A stretch of DNA of 64,000 nt from Agreia sp. VKM Ac-1783 (GTDB lineage Bacteria; Actinomycetota; Actinomycetes; Actinomycetales; Microbacteriaceae). This document shows, piece after piece, positions 35,392 through 43,793 of the stretch (the stretch's first letter is position 1; every line of letters begins with the position of its first letter). The stretch spans positions 372,001 through 436,000 of the forward strand of contig NZ_FXWI01000001.1 of assembly GCF_900177765.1 (NCBI RefSeq), written 5' to 3'. The notes below the pieces were generated by a model. It saw only the letters and a list, made by a program, of their open reading frames with translations. It was not told where the DNA came from and did not search any database. The position numbers and the translations under genes were made by a program.

Positions 35392-37926
35392 CTAGGGCTT
35401 CTTGCAGATGATGAGGGCTACGCTCGCGGTCGCGGGATTCGCCAAGGAGCCAGCGGCGGGGGTGGAGCCGAGGGCGACTTTGTTGTTGCAATTCGCGTCG
35501 GTCTGCTGCACCTGTGTGGCCGGCGAGAACTTGAATCCGGCTGCCTGGATCGCTTGTGCTGCCGCTCCCAACTCCATTCCGGACACATCAGGAACGGGCT
35601 TCAGCTGTCCATTGCTTGTCAGCACCGACAGCTGTGAGCCCTTCGGGGCACTGTTGCCCGCGCCCGGATCGGTTCCAGCCGCGAGGCCTGCTGGCACGTC
35701 GCTATCGATTGCACCTCCGTCGAGGAAGGTGAATCCGGCGGCCTCGACGATGGACTTGGCCTCGGTGATGGACTTGCCTCGCACGTCAGGAATGGTCACC
35801 TGCGGCGCATTCAGGAGTGAGCTGGTCGGTTTCGGGAAGTCATCACCGCCGTACTTCTGATTGGCCTGGGTCATGTACTGCTTGAACACGCTGAAACGCA
35901 GGTTGCTCGCGCCGGTGCCGTTGACGCTCGTGTTGCGGAGCGAGGTCTTGCCCTCGATATTGCCCGTCCATACGGCCGTGGCGAGTTTGGTAGTCGCGCC
36001 CGCAAACCACAACTGAACTTCGCCGTCGGTCGTTCCGGTCTTACCGATCAGAGCGTGGCCATCGAAGGGATTACCTCCCGAGCCCGTTCCGCCGCCCGCG
36101 GTCACGGCCTGCATCGCTACGGCCATGGCCGCGGCTACGTTCGGGTCGACGGCCTGCTTGCACACCGTGGTGGGGTGCGGCTGCTCGTTGCCGGCCGCGT
36201 CGGTGATGCGGTCGATCGCGACGGGCGTGCAGAAGTTTCCTCCTGCCGCGATGCCGGCGTACGACGCGGCAACGGTGAGGGGCGACACCTCGTTGGTGCC
36301 GAGCACGCCGGCCACGTTCTGCATCATCGGCTGCCCGTCGGCGCGGTGCATGCCGAAGGCCTCTGCCGTCTGGGTGATGTCGCACATGTCGAGCTTCTGT
36401 GCCATTGCGAGGAACGCATTGTTGACGGAGGCTGCGGTCGCTGCCGTAACCGTCATATTGCCCGGAGTCTGGTTGCTGTCGTTGTTTGCGGTGTATGACC
36501 CGCCGGAAGCTCCCTCGCAGTGGTTACGGAAGGTCGACAGGTTGAACGTCTGACGATTGCCGTTGACGATCTCACCGAGTGCGTGGCCCTGCTTCAGCCA
36601 CTCGGCGAGGGTGAAAACCTTGTACGTGGAGCCCTGCTGGAAGCCGCTCGATCCGCCGTAGGCGTAGTCCGTACTGAAGTTGATCGATGTCTGGTTGGGC
36701 TGGGTGGTCTCGGGGTCGGCGTTGTAGTCCTTGTTCTGCACCATGGCCAGAACGCGGCCGGTGCCCGGCTGCACCGTCACGACCGACGATCCGATCTTGA
36801 AGGCCCCCTGATCCGTATCAGGCACGTTGGCCTTCATGGCCTCCCAAGCCTGCGACTGGAGGTCGACATCGAGGGTCGTGTAGATGCGGTAGCCGCCGGT
36901 CTTGAACTTCTCCCAGCGCGCCTCTTCTGTGTCGCCGAAGGTCGGGTCGTTCTTGATGACATACGAGACGTAGTCGCAGAAGAACGCGGATCCCGTGGCG
37001 TTCGCGGTCTGGCAGCCGGTCGACGGCTGCATGATGTTCGGCGTGACCGGCGTGGCGACGGCCTCGTCGAACTGCGCCTGCGTGATCTTGTGCTCCCTCA
37101 GCATCGCAGGGAGGATGTTGACGTCGCGTCGGGCCTGGTTCTCAGTGATCTTCTCGGGCTGATCCGGCTGGTCGATGCGCAGGCCGTTGGGCTCGTTGAC
37201 CATGGCGACGAGACTCGCTGCCTGGGCCACTGAGACGTTGGCAGCCGATACGCCGTAGTAGTACTGAGCCGCGGCTTCGATTCCGTAGACGGTGCCGCCG
37301 AAGTTCGAGATATTCAGGTAGCCCAGAAGGATCTGGTCTTTCGAGTACTCCTTCTCGAGACCGATCGCCAGCTTCATCTCTTTGAGCTTGCGGTCGACGC
37401 TCGTCTTCGTGGCGTCTTCGAACGCCTTGTCGCGCTTGGCCTCGTCGGTGATCTCTTGAGTCTTCTGGATGAGGATGTTGCGCACATACTGCATCGAGAT
37501 GGTCGAGGCGCCGGGGCCATCGCCGCCGATCGCGTTCTGGGCCGCGGCACGAGCGGAAGAGATGATGTCCACGCCACCGTGTGAATAGAACCGGGGATCC
37601 TCCACAGACACCACGGCGTCCTTGACGAACGGCGAGATCTGATCCCAGCCGACCTCTAGCCTGTTCTGGTCGAAGGCGGCGGCGAGCAGCACAGGGTTGC
37701 CGTCGGCACCCTTGGCGTAGATCTCCGAACGCTGTGAGAGGACGTCGGGCTTGATGTACTCCGGCAGGTTCTCGAACATGCCGATGGAGTTGTTCGTTGC
37801 GATACCGGTGACTGCGAGCGCGGGGGCGACCATGGCCGTGACGAGAACGCCAGCAATGGCGCTCATCCCCGCGAGTCCAAGGATCGCTCCGATGACGCCG
37901 CTAACCTTAGATTTCTGGGCAGACAT
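35392..37926 (-). CDS. ponA: Class A penicillin-binding protein with PASTA domains
   Basis: 844 residues from ATG 37926. One membrane anchor (residues 10-40), glycosyltransferase domain with EDPRFYSHGGVD and the later GYLNISNFGGTVYGIEAAAQYY, transpeptidase domain with SSGFQQGSTYK (SxxK), SVNNAF (SxN) and GKTGTTDG (KTG). Two C-terminal PASTA repeats start VPDVRGKSITEA and VPDVSGMELGAA. It polymerises and cross-links peptidoglycan, and the PASTA domains sense wall fragments or lipid II. The start is chosen because TACTCT lies 7 bases upstream (leaderless type); a TTG at 37956 is the alternative. Confidence 0.92.
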   Translation of the reverse strand: MSAQKSKVSGVIGAILGLAGMSAIAGVLVTAMVAPALAVTGIATNNSIGMFENLPEYIKPDVLSQRSEIYAKGADGNPVLLAAAFDQNRLEVGWDQISPFVKDAVVSVEDPRFYSHGGVDIISSARAAAQNAIGGDGPGASTISMQYVRNILIQKTQEITDEAKRDKAFEDATKTSVDRKLKEMKLAIGLEKEYSKDQILLGYLNISNFGGTVYGIEAAAQYYYGVSAANVSVAQAASLVAMVNEPNGLRIDQPDQPEKITENQARRDVNILPAMLREHKITQAQFDEAVATPVTPNIMQPSTGCQTANATGSAFFCDYVSYVIKNDPTFGDTEEARWEKFKTGGYRIYTTLDVDLQSQAWEAMKANVPDTDQGAFKIGSSVVTVQPGTGRVLAMVQNKDYNADPETTQPNQTSINFSTDYAYGGSSGFQQGSTYKVFTLAEWLKQGHALGEIVNGNRQTFNLSTFRNHCEGASGGSYTANNDSNQTPGNMTVTAATAASVNNAFLAMAQKLDMCDITQTAEAFGMHRADGQPMMQNVAGVLGTNEVSPLTVAASYAGIAAGGNFCTPVAIDRITDAAGNEQPHPTTVCKQAVDPNVAAAMAVAMQAVTAGGGTGSGGNPFDGHALIGKTGTTDGEVQLWFAGATTKLATAVWTGNIEGKTSLRNTSVNGTGASNLRFSVFKQYMTQANQKYGGDDFPKPTSSLLNAPQVTIPDVRGKSITEAKSIVEAAGFTFLDGGAIDSDVPAGLAAGTDPGAGNSAPKGSQLSVLTSNGQLKPVPDVSGMELGAAAQAIQAAGFKFSPATQVQQTDANCNNKVALGSTPAAGSLANPATASVALIICKKP

Positions 37927-37933
37927 ATGCTCG

Positions 37934-37939
37934 AGAGTA
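37934..37939 (-). promoter_or_regulatory. -10-like box for leaderless ponA
   Basis: TACTCT on the minus strand with a 7-base gap to the ATG at 37926. Confidence 0.4.
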
Positions 37940-37976
37940 ATCGATGATGCTGGCAAATGCCCAGAAAGGAACGCGG

Positions 37977-38147
37977 ATGCCCACTTGGGAGTACGTCACA
38001 ACACCGCTCATGATCCACAACACGACGGGGATCCTCAACACCTGGGGCGCCAAGGGTTGGGAACTCGTGCAGATCGTCACGGGCCCCGAAGGCGGGCTCG
38101 TCGCCTACCTCAAGCGTCCTGTCGCCGCAGCGGGGGAGGCCTCCTGA
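37977..38147 (+). CDS. Small DUF4177-like protein
   Basis: 56 residues from ATG 37977 with GAAAGGA upstream. MPTWEYVTTPL and GAKGWELVQIV are the two conserved strands of DUF4177, a small soluble domain of unknown role. It is divergent from the PBP gene and overlaps the RidA-family start (TGATG), an arrangement common next to WhiB and PBP genes in actinobacteria. Confidence 0.78.
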   Translation: MPTWEYVTTPLMIHNTTGILNTWGAKGWELVQIVTGPEGGLVAYLKRPVAAAGEAS

Positions 38148-38617
38148 TGAGCGTGATCGCGGCTCGCCTCGCTGAGCTCGGAGTCACCATCCCCACGGTC
38201 GTACCCCCGGTCGCGGCGTACATCCCCGCGGTGATCTCGGGCAATCTCGTCTTCACAGCCGGACAGCTTCCGTTCGTCGACGGAAGCCTCGAATACACGG
38301 GCAAGGTTGGCGACGGACACGAACTGGTCTCTCCGTCGATCGCGAAGTCGCTCGCGCAGACATCCATTCTCAACGCGCTGGCCGCGGTCGAGAACGTGAT
38401 CGGCTCGCTCGACCGTGTGACGCGGGTCGTCAAGGTGACCGGATTCGTCGCATCCGACCCGTCGTTCACGGGGCAGCCCGGAGTCATCAACGGCGCGTCC
38501 GAATTCCTCGTCGACCTGTTCGGCGATCGTGGCATTCACGCGCGTTCGGCCGTGGGCGTCGCCGCCCTTCCTCTCGACGCTCCCGTCGAGATCGAGGTGA
38601 TCGTCGAGTTCGCCTAG
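38147..38617 (+). CDS. ridA: RidA-family protein
   Basis: 156 residues; GGGGGAGG precedes the ATG that overlaps the DUF4177 stop. Core blocks: VFTAGQLPFVDG, LNALAAVENVIGSLDRV, and HARSAVGVAALPLDAPVEIE, in which the Arg corresponds to the RidA residue that binds enamine/imine carboxylates. It is slightly longer than E. coli RidA (128). Likely hydrolyses reactive 2-aminoacrylate-type intermediates. Confidence 0.85.
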   Translation: MSVIAARLAELGVTIPTVVPPVAAYIPAVISGNLVFTAGQLPFVDGSLEYTGKVGDGHELVSPSIAKSLAQTSILNALAAVENVIGSLDRVTRVVKVTGFVASDPSFTGQPGVINGASEFLVDLFGDRGIHARSAVGVAALPLDAPVEIEVIVEFA

Positions 38618-38630
38618 GCGCGCCGACCGA

Positions 38631-40598
38631 TCACTTCAGCCTGTCGGTGATGATCTGCATCACCTGCGTGTCTGCGAGGGTCGTGGTGTCTCCGACCTCA
38701 CGGCCCTCGGCCACATCTCTCAGCAGCCGCCGCATGATCTTGCCCGATCGTGTCTTGGGCAGCTCCGCAACAAGAAAGACGGTGCGCGGTTTCGCGATCG
38801 CGCCGATCTGCTCGGCCACGTGGGCGCGAAGCAGAGCGGATGCCTCGTCGGCCGTCGCAACGTCGGCCTGGCTCGTGCGCACGATCACGAAGGCGACGAC
38901 CGCCTGGCCGGTCGCCTCGTCTTCGGCTCCGACCACGGCGGCCTCGGCGACCATGGGATGCGACACGAGCGCCGACTCGATTTCTGCCGTCGAGAGCCTG
39001 TGCCCCGAGACGTTCATCACGTCGTCGACGCGTCCGAGCAGCCACAGGTCGCCATCGCGATCTCGGCGAGCGCCGTCTCCGGCAAAGTACACGGGGGGAT
39101 TTCGCACTGTGCCGAACTTGTCCCAGTAGGTCTCTTTGTACCTCTCGGGGTCGCCCCAGATTCCGCGCAGCATCGATGGCCACGGCTCGCTGACCACCAG
39201 CAGGCCGCCGGAGTCGAGTCCGACATCGTGCCCCTCGTCGTCGAGAACCTCGATCTGGATGCCGGGAATCGCGACCTGCGCCGAACCCGGTTTGAGCGTG
39301 GTCACCCCGGGCAGGGCCGACACCATGATCGCGCCCGTCTCCGTCTGCCACCATGTGTCGACGATCGGGGTCTCGCCGCCGCCGATCACATCGCGATACC
39401 AGATCCATGCCTCGGGGTTGATCGGTTCGCCCACCGAGCCGAGCAGGCGCAGACTCGAGAGATCGAACTGCTGTGGAATCTGCCGGCCGGCCTTCATGAA
39501 CGAGCGGATGGCCGTGGGCGCGGTGTAGAAGATCGAGACACCGTACTTCTGGATGATCTCCCACCAACGGCCGGGGTGGGGCGAGTCGGGCGTTCCCTCG
39601 TAGAGCACCTGCGTGGCGCCGTTGGCGAGCGGGCCGTAGACCACATAGCTGTGGCCCGTGATCCAGCCCACGTCGGCGGTGCACCAGTAGACGTCGGACT
39701 CCGCGTGCAGGTCGAAGACAGACCGGTGGGTGAAGGCCGTCTGAGTTAGGTAGCCGCCGGAGGTGTGCAGGATGCCCTTCGGCTTTCCCGTCGTTCCCGA
39801 CGTGTAGAGGATGAATAGGGGGTTCTCGGCGGGGAACGCCTTCGCGACGTGCTCGTCGTCGACGGCGACCATCTCGTCGTGCCACCAGAGGTCGCGGCCC
39901 TCCACCCATTCCACGTCGTTGCCGCCGCGCTTGACGACGAGCACGTGCGAGACGGTGCTGTCGCCGTCTGCCGCCAGGGCGGCATCCACGGCGTGTTTGA
40001 GCGGGAACACGGACCCCTTGCGATACCCGCCGTCGGCGGTGATGACCAGTTTGGCGCTCGCGTCGTCGATGCGGCTGCGCAGGCTCTCGGCGCTGAAGCC
40101 GCCGAACACCACGGAGTGCACGGCGCCGATGCGGGCGACAGCCAGCATGGAGATGACGGCCTCGGGGATCATCGGCAGATAGATCGCCACGCGGTCGCCT
40201 TGGCGGATGCCGAGGCTCGTCAGCAGATTCGCGGCGCGTTTGACCTCGCTGGTGAGCTCGGCGTAGGTGTAGCTGCGCGAGTCTCCGGGCTCACCCTCCC
40301 AGTGCAGCGCGACGCGGTCGCCATTGCCGGCGAGCACGTGGCGGTCGAGGCAGTTGTAGGCCACGTTCAGGGCGCCGTCGTCGAACCACTTCGCGAAGGG
40401 CGGGTTCGTCCAGTCGAGAGTGCGGGTGAACGGAGTGTGCCAGTGCAGCAGTTCACGCGCCCGGTCTGCCCAGAATCGCAAGCGGTCATTCTGCGCCGCT
40501 TCATAGAGCTCTGGACCCGCGACCGCGTTCGCCGCGAACTCCTCAGTGGGCGGAAAACGGCGGGCCTCGTGGAGAAGATTGTCGATGCGATTGCTCAT
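38631..40598 (-). CDS. acs: Acetyl-CoA synthetase (AMP-forming)
   Basis: 655 residues, normal length. ATP loop ILYTSGTTGKPKGI, the VVFGGFSAESL block, DTWWQTETGA motif, RDGDLWLLGRVDDVMNVSGH hinge, and PKTRSGKIMRRLLRD near the C-terminus with the lysine that is regulated by acetylation in this family. It converts acetate, ATP and CoA to acetyl-CoA. AAGGAG lies upstream of the ATG. It complements pta-ackA for scavenging low acetate. Convergent with ridA. Confidence 0.97.
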   Translation of the reverse strand: MSNRIDNLLHEARRFPPTEEFAANAVAGPELYEAAQNDRLRFWADRARELLHWHTPFTRTLDWTNPPFAKWFDDGALNVAYNCLDRHVLAGNGDRVALHWEGEPGDSRSYTYAELTSEVKRAANLLTSLGIRQGDRVAIYLPMIPEAVISMLAVARIGAVHSVVFGGFSAESLRSRIDDASAKLVITADGGYRKGSVFPLKHAVDAALAADGDSTVSHVLVVKRGGNDVEWVEGRDLWWHDEMVAVDDEHVAKAFPAENPLFILYTSGTTGKPKGILHTSGGYLTQTAFTHRSVFDLHAESDVYWCTADVGWITGHSYVVYGPLANGATQVLYEGTPDSPHPGRWWEIIQKYGVSIFYTAPTAIRSFMKAGRQIPQQFDLSSLRLLGSVGEPINPEAWIWYRDVIGGGETPIVDTWWQTETGAIMVSALPGVTTLKPGSAQVAIPGIQIEVLDDEGHDVGLDSGGLLVVSEPWPSMLRGIWGDPERYKETYWDKFGTVRNPPVYFAGDGARRDRDGDLWLLGRVDDVMNVSGHRLSTAEIESALVSHPMVAEAAVVGAEDEATGQAVVAFVIVRTSQADVATADEASALLRAHVAEQIGAIAKPRTVFLVAELPKTRSGKIMRRLLRDVAEGREVGDTTTLADTQVMQIITDRLK

Positions 40599-40736
40599 GG
40601 TTTCAGTGCGCTCCTTTGCGACGGCTGATGCCAGCTTAGCCAGCCCCGGAGGGCCCGAAAGAAAGGCGATGTTGCATCGCGTTGCCCCCGGAAAATGTGC
40701 CTCTGCTGGGGTCCGCTGAGAAAAAGCTGAGGGAAG

Positions 40737-40764
40737 TTGCGGTTATGTTTCCGGCGAGTAAACT
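40737..40764 (+). promoter_or_regulatory. Promoter of the 6C RNA
   Basis: TTGCGG (40737-40742) and TAAACT (40759-40764) are spaced by 16 bases, a good vegetative-type promoter; transcription would start near 40771, giving an RNA of about 105 bases. Confidence 0.55.
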
Positions 40765-40770
40765 CGATCC

Positions 40771-40875
40771 CACTGGACCTCGTTTCCAGATGCAACGCAC
40801 ATACGGATTCCCCCAATCCAGCGTTGCTACGGCGGCACCTTTTCCCCCCATTAGGTGCCGCCCCTTCTCTTTTAA
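40771..40875 (+). ncRNA. 6C RNA (actinobacterial small RNA with C-rich loops)
   Basis: Two hairpins present C-rich loops: GGATT-CCCCC-AATCC (40805-40819) and GGCGGCACCT with AGGTGCCGCC (40831-40862) enclosing TTTCCCCCCATT. The second is followed by CCTTCTCTTTT, making it a terminator. This layout matches the 6C motif, known in mycobacteria as B11, whose C loops pair with G-rich ribosome-binding sites. The promoter lies just upstream. It accounts for the 393-base gap 40599-40991 between acs and the Tad operon. Confidence 0.82.
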
Positions 40876-40991
40876 CGGCTCTCGTCGGCGCGAGCCGGAA
40901 GACGCATCTCGTCCTCCCCATCGGTACGTAGAGAGAACCGTCCACAATCTCGCCGTCGACCCACATCGGCACGTCAGCTGCTTCTACCGTC

Positions 40992-42122
40992 GTGGACATG
41001 GCGAGCAGACAGTACACGGAAGACAGGCCCGACGAGGCAGCGCACTTGCGCGAACCCTTCGTCGCAGCTCCCGTGCTGAGCGCGCCTCGACCCGTGCCCG
41101 CGCCGCCATCCCCCACCGAAGGCGCGGGCACGGAGCCTCGTGAAGCACGCCGCCCGATGCCTGAGCCGCGCAGCCGGGTCGGCGCATCCGACTTCGGGCC
41201 GCTCGCGAGGTACGTGAGCGATCCCGATGTGACCGATGTCTTCGTCAACGGCCCAGACGACCTCTGGGTCGACAGGGGAGCGGGACTCGTGCGGCAGTCG
41301 ACCTGGTCGTGCCCCAGTGAGGCGAAGCTCCGTGACCTCGCCGTCGCGATCGTCGCCCGTGGCGGCAGGCATATCGACGAGGCCACTCCGTGTGCCGATG
41401 TGCGACTCCACGACGGCATCCGGGTGCACGCCGCTCTTCCTCCGATCGCCCCGCGCGGCACCCTCCTCTCCATCCGCATTCCGCCGCTCGACCGCCCTCG
41501 GCTCGACTCGCTGGCGGCCTCCGGACTCTTCGGCGAGGGGGCCGAGGCCGAGGGGGCCCGCGCGTTCATCGACGGCGCCGTGCGCAACCGGGCGAATCTC
41601 CTGATCACAGGCGCCGGGGGCAGCGGCAAGACCACGTTTCTCTCCGCGCTTCTGGCGGCGGCCGACCCCGCAGACCGCATCATCGCAGTCGAGGACGTCG
41701 CGGAACTCCGCGTGGAGCATCCCCACTTCATTGCGCTCGAGACGCGTCAGCCGAACCTCGAGGGAGCCGGCGGCGTGGGGCTCGATCGGCTGCTGCGCGA
41801 AGCGCTTCGCATGCGGCCCGACAGGCTCGTTCTCGGCGAGTGCCGGGGCGGCGAGATCCGCGAACTGCTGTCAGCACTCAACACCGGGCATGACGGCGGC
41901 GCCGGCACGCTGCACGCGAACTCGCTCGACGACGTGCCGGCGCGACTCGAGGCACTCGGTTCGCTCGCGGCGATGAGCCCGCAGACGGTGGCCAGGCAGG
42001 CGGTGAGCGCCATCGGCCTTGTGCTTCACCTCGAACGCCGCGGGGTGCGCCGGGTTCTGGATGCCGTGGGCAGGTTCGGCATCGATGCCGCCGGTCGGCT
42101 GCAGGTCGAGGCGGTCGAATGA
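40992..42122 (+). CDS. tadA: Tad/Flp pilus assembly ATPase (CpaF/TadA)
   Basis: 376 residues. After a Pro-rich N-terminus of 60 residues comes the secretion ATPase: TDVFVNGPDDLWVDR, Walker A ITGAGGSGKTTFL, Asp box IIAVEDVAEL, Walker B region LVLGECRGGE, and the His box GHDGGAGTLHANS. It powers pilus assembly with the downstream membrane protein. GTG 40992 or ATG 40998 may be the start. The stop overlaps the next gene (ATGA). It corresponds to Rv3659c of M. tuberculosis. Confidence 0.92.
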   Translation: MDMASRQYTEDRPDEAAHLREPFVAAPVLSAPRPVPAPPSPTEGAGTEPREARRPMPEPRSRVGASDFGPLARYVSDPDVTDVFVNGPDDLWVDRGAGLVRQSTWSCPSEAKLRDLAVAIVARGGRHIDEATPCADVRLHDGIRVHAALPPIAPRGTLLSIRIPPLDRPRLDSLAASGLFGEGAEAEGARAFIDGAVRNRANLLITGAGGSGKTTFLSALLAAADPADRIIAVEDVAELRVEHPHFIALETRQPNLEGAGGVGLDRLLREALRMRPDRLVLGECRGGEIRELLSALNTGHDGGAGTLHANSLDDVPARLEALGSLAAMSPQTVARQAVSAIGLVLHLERRGVRRVLDAVGRFGIDAAGRLQVEAVE

Positions 42123-43051
42123 TGGCGGCGGATGCGCTCTCTGTCGAGGCGGTCGCCTCGGTGGTGCAACGGCTCGCGGTGATGCTCGGCGCAGGGGTGG
42201 CGCCCGCGAATGCCTGGCGCTATCTGAGCGACGTGGGTGAATCCGACACGGCGGTCGAGGAGGTCGCCCGTACGGTCACGGCCGGCGCCTCGATCCCGGC
42301 GGCGATCATGAGCGCGGCATCATCGACCGAAGCAGCTCAGGCAGGTTCGGCGTGGAGAGCCGTCGCCGCCTCCTGGTTCGTCGCGCACGAGAGCGGGGCT
42401 CCGCTCGCGTCGAGCCTGCGCGAGACCGCCGACACTCTTCGCCAGCTCGGTCAGCTGCACCGAGACGTCGATGCTGCTCTCGCCGGCCCTCGAGCCACAG
42501 CTCGATTCGTCGGTGTTATGCCCGTGCTCGGCCTACTCTTCGGAACCCTTCTGGGTTTCGACACGATCGGGGTGCTGTTCGGTACGCCTCTGGGTATCGG
42601 CTGTCTCTTCGCCGGCGCGGTGCTAACGGTCGCCGCTGCGCGGTGGACATCCCGACTCGTGGCCAGGGCGAGGCCGAGCGAGTCGTCACCGGGGCTGACC
42701 GCGCAACTGGTGGCCATCGGTCTTTCTGGCGGCGGGTCGCTCGCACGCGCTCGCGAGCTGGCGACCGAGGCCCTCCGGCTGCACGAGCTCGGTGAATCCG
42801 ACGATCCGCGACGCATCGACCGGGTGCTCGCGCTGTCACGAGCCGCGGGGGTGCCGGCGGCCGAACTGCTGCAGAGCGAGGCGAGACAGATCGGCCGCGA
42901 GGCGACGAGTCGGGCGCAGTCGCGCGCTGCGGCCCTGGGCACGACACTCATGATCCCTCTCGGGGTGTGCGTGCTCCCGGCATTCATGCTGCTCGGCGTC
43001 GCGCCGATGATGATCTCCATCTTCTCCTCCACCGTGGTCGGACTCTCATGA
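42119..43051 (+). CDS. Type II secretion F-domain protein (TadB/TadC-like)
   Basis: 310 residues with about five membrane segments. The first part (LAVMLGAGVAPANAWRYLSD, then FVAHESGAPLASSLRETAD) and the last (LVAIGLSGGGSLARARELA, then RAAALGTTLMIPLGVCVLP) each look like one T2SSF helical module, so this protein may combine the roles of separate TadB and TadC proteins; no other F protein is present in the locus. Inner-membrane platform of the Flp pilus. Confidence 0.85.
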   Translation: MMAADALSVEAVASVVQRLAVMLGAGVAPANAWRYLSDVGESDTAVEEVARTVTAGASIPAAIMSAASSTEAAQAGSAWRAVAASWFVAHESGAPLASSLRETADTLRQLGQLHRDVDAALAGPRATARFVGVMPVLGLLFGTLLGFDTIGVLFGTPLGIGCLFAGAVLTVAAARWTSRLVARARPSESSPGLTAQLVAIGLSGGGSLARARELATEALRLHELGESDDPRRIDRVLALSRAAGVPAAELLQSEARQIGREATSRAQSRAAALGTTLMIPLGVCVLPAFMLLGVAPMMISIFSSTVVGLS

Positions 43052-43148
43052 GCCCGCACAGATCGAGCTCGACCGCTGACCGCGCGCACCCCCGCGTCGA
43101 GGCTTGGAGCACCCACCTCACTCGTGCCGAAACCGAAGAGAGCGAGAA

Positions 43149-43370
43149 ATGATGAGAGACCTGAACACGACCTCCCGCAGAACGGCGAGGTCGACCGAGA
43201 GTGCCGTGCACGCGCTCGGTGACGACGAGGGAGCCGCGACTGCGGAGTACGTGGTCGCCACGATGGCGGCCGTGAGCCTAGCGGGCCTCCTGGTGATGCT
43301 CCTCCGCGGCGACGCGGTCAAAGAGATCCTCATGGACCTCGTGCGCACGGCGCTGAGCTTCGCCGGATAG
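43149..43370 (+). CDS. DUF4244 protein (Flp pilin-like)
   Basis: 73 residues from ATG 43149 (a second ATG follows at once). DDEGAATAEYVVATMAAVSL is the prepilin pattern: Gly-Ala before a Glu at +5, then a single hydrophobic helix. This is the actinobacterial DUF4244 family, always located in Tad loci, and it is the likely major pilin. It corresponds to Rv3656c. The ATG is preceded by a purine-rich GAGAGCGAG. Confidence 0.85.
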   Translation: MMRDLNTTSRRTARSTESAVHALGDDEGAATAEYVVATMAAVSLAGLLVMLLRGDAVKEILMDLVRTALSFAG

Positions 43371-43382
43371 CAGGGCGGCACG

Positions 43383-43793
43383 ATGCAGCAGATCCCCGTT
43401 CCCGGAGCCACCCGCACGTTCCGGGCGTTCCGGGCGTTCCGAGCGTTCCGGGCACTCCGTGCCGACGGCGGCAGCGTCACCATGGAGTTCGTCACCGTGT
43501 TGCCGGCGGTGCTCGTCATCGTTGCGGCCGTGCTCGGAGGATTTCAGCTCATCGTGCAGCAGATGCGGGTCGCCGATGCAGCATCATCGGCGGCCCGACT
43601 GCTCGGTCGAGGCGACGACGCCGGTGCGACCGAGACCGTGACGAGACTCTTGGGTGACGGCGCGGTTCTCTCCTCGAACGCCGAAGGCCGCTTCGTCTGC
43701 GCGACGGTCACCGTGTCGGCGACGGCCGGTCCGTTCGCGCTCGCCGCCATGCCCGTGGCGTCGACCACGTGCGCGTTGGGCGGCGGCCAATGA
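43383..43793 (+). CDS. TadE-family minor pilin
   Basis: 136 residues. GGSVTMEFVTVLPAVLVIVA (from about residue 29) is the TadE signature: a Glu at the start of the hydrophobic pilin helix, followed by ADAASSAARLL. Two later cysteines may form a disulfide. The N-terminal 27 residues contain a repeated Phe-Arg-Ala encoded by 9-base tandem repeats. Corresponds to Rv3655c. The stop overlaps the next start (ATGA). Confidence 0.82.
   Translation: MQQIPVPGATRTFRAFRAFRAFRALRADGGSVTMEFVTVLPAVLVIVAAVLGGFQLIVQQMRVADAASSAARLLGRGDDAGATETVTRLLGDGAVLSSNAEGRFVCATVTVSATAGPFALAAMPVASTTCALGGGQ
43424..43456 (+). repeat. 9-bp tandem repeat inside TadE gene
   Basis: CGTTCCGGG or close variants occur three to four times in a row, coding for Phe-Arg-Ala units ahead of the TadE helix. 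Changes in copy number would stay in frame. Confidence 0.75.

Noticed and set aside
43048-43152. 34-codon open frame between the F-domain gene and the DUF4244 gene, with ATGA overlap
   Set aside because: Low-complexity His/Ser/Arg composition and no recognisable domain; the DUF4244 start lies within its end. Too weak to call.
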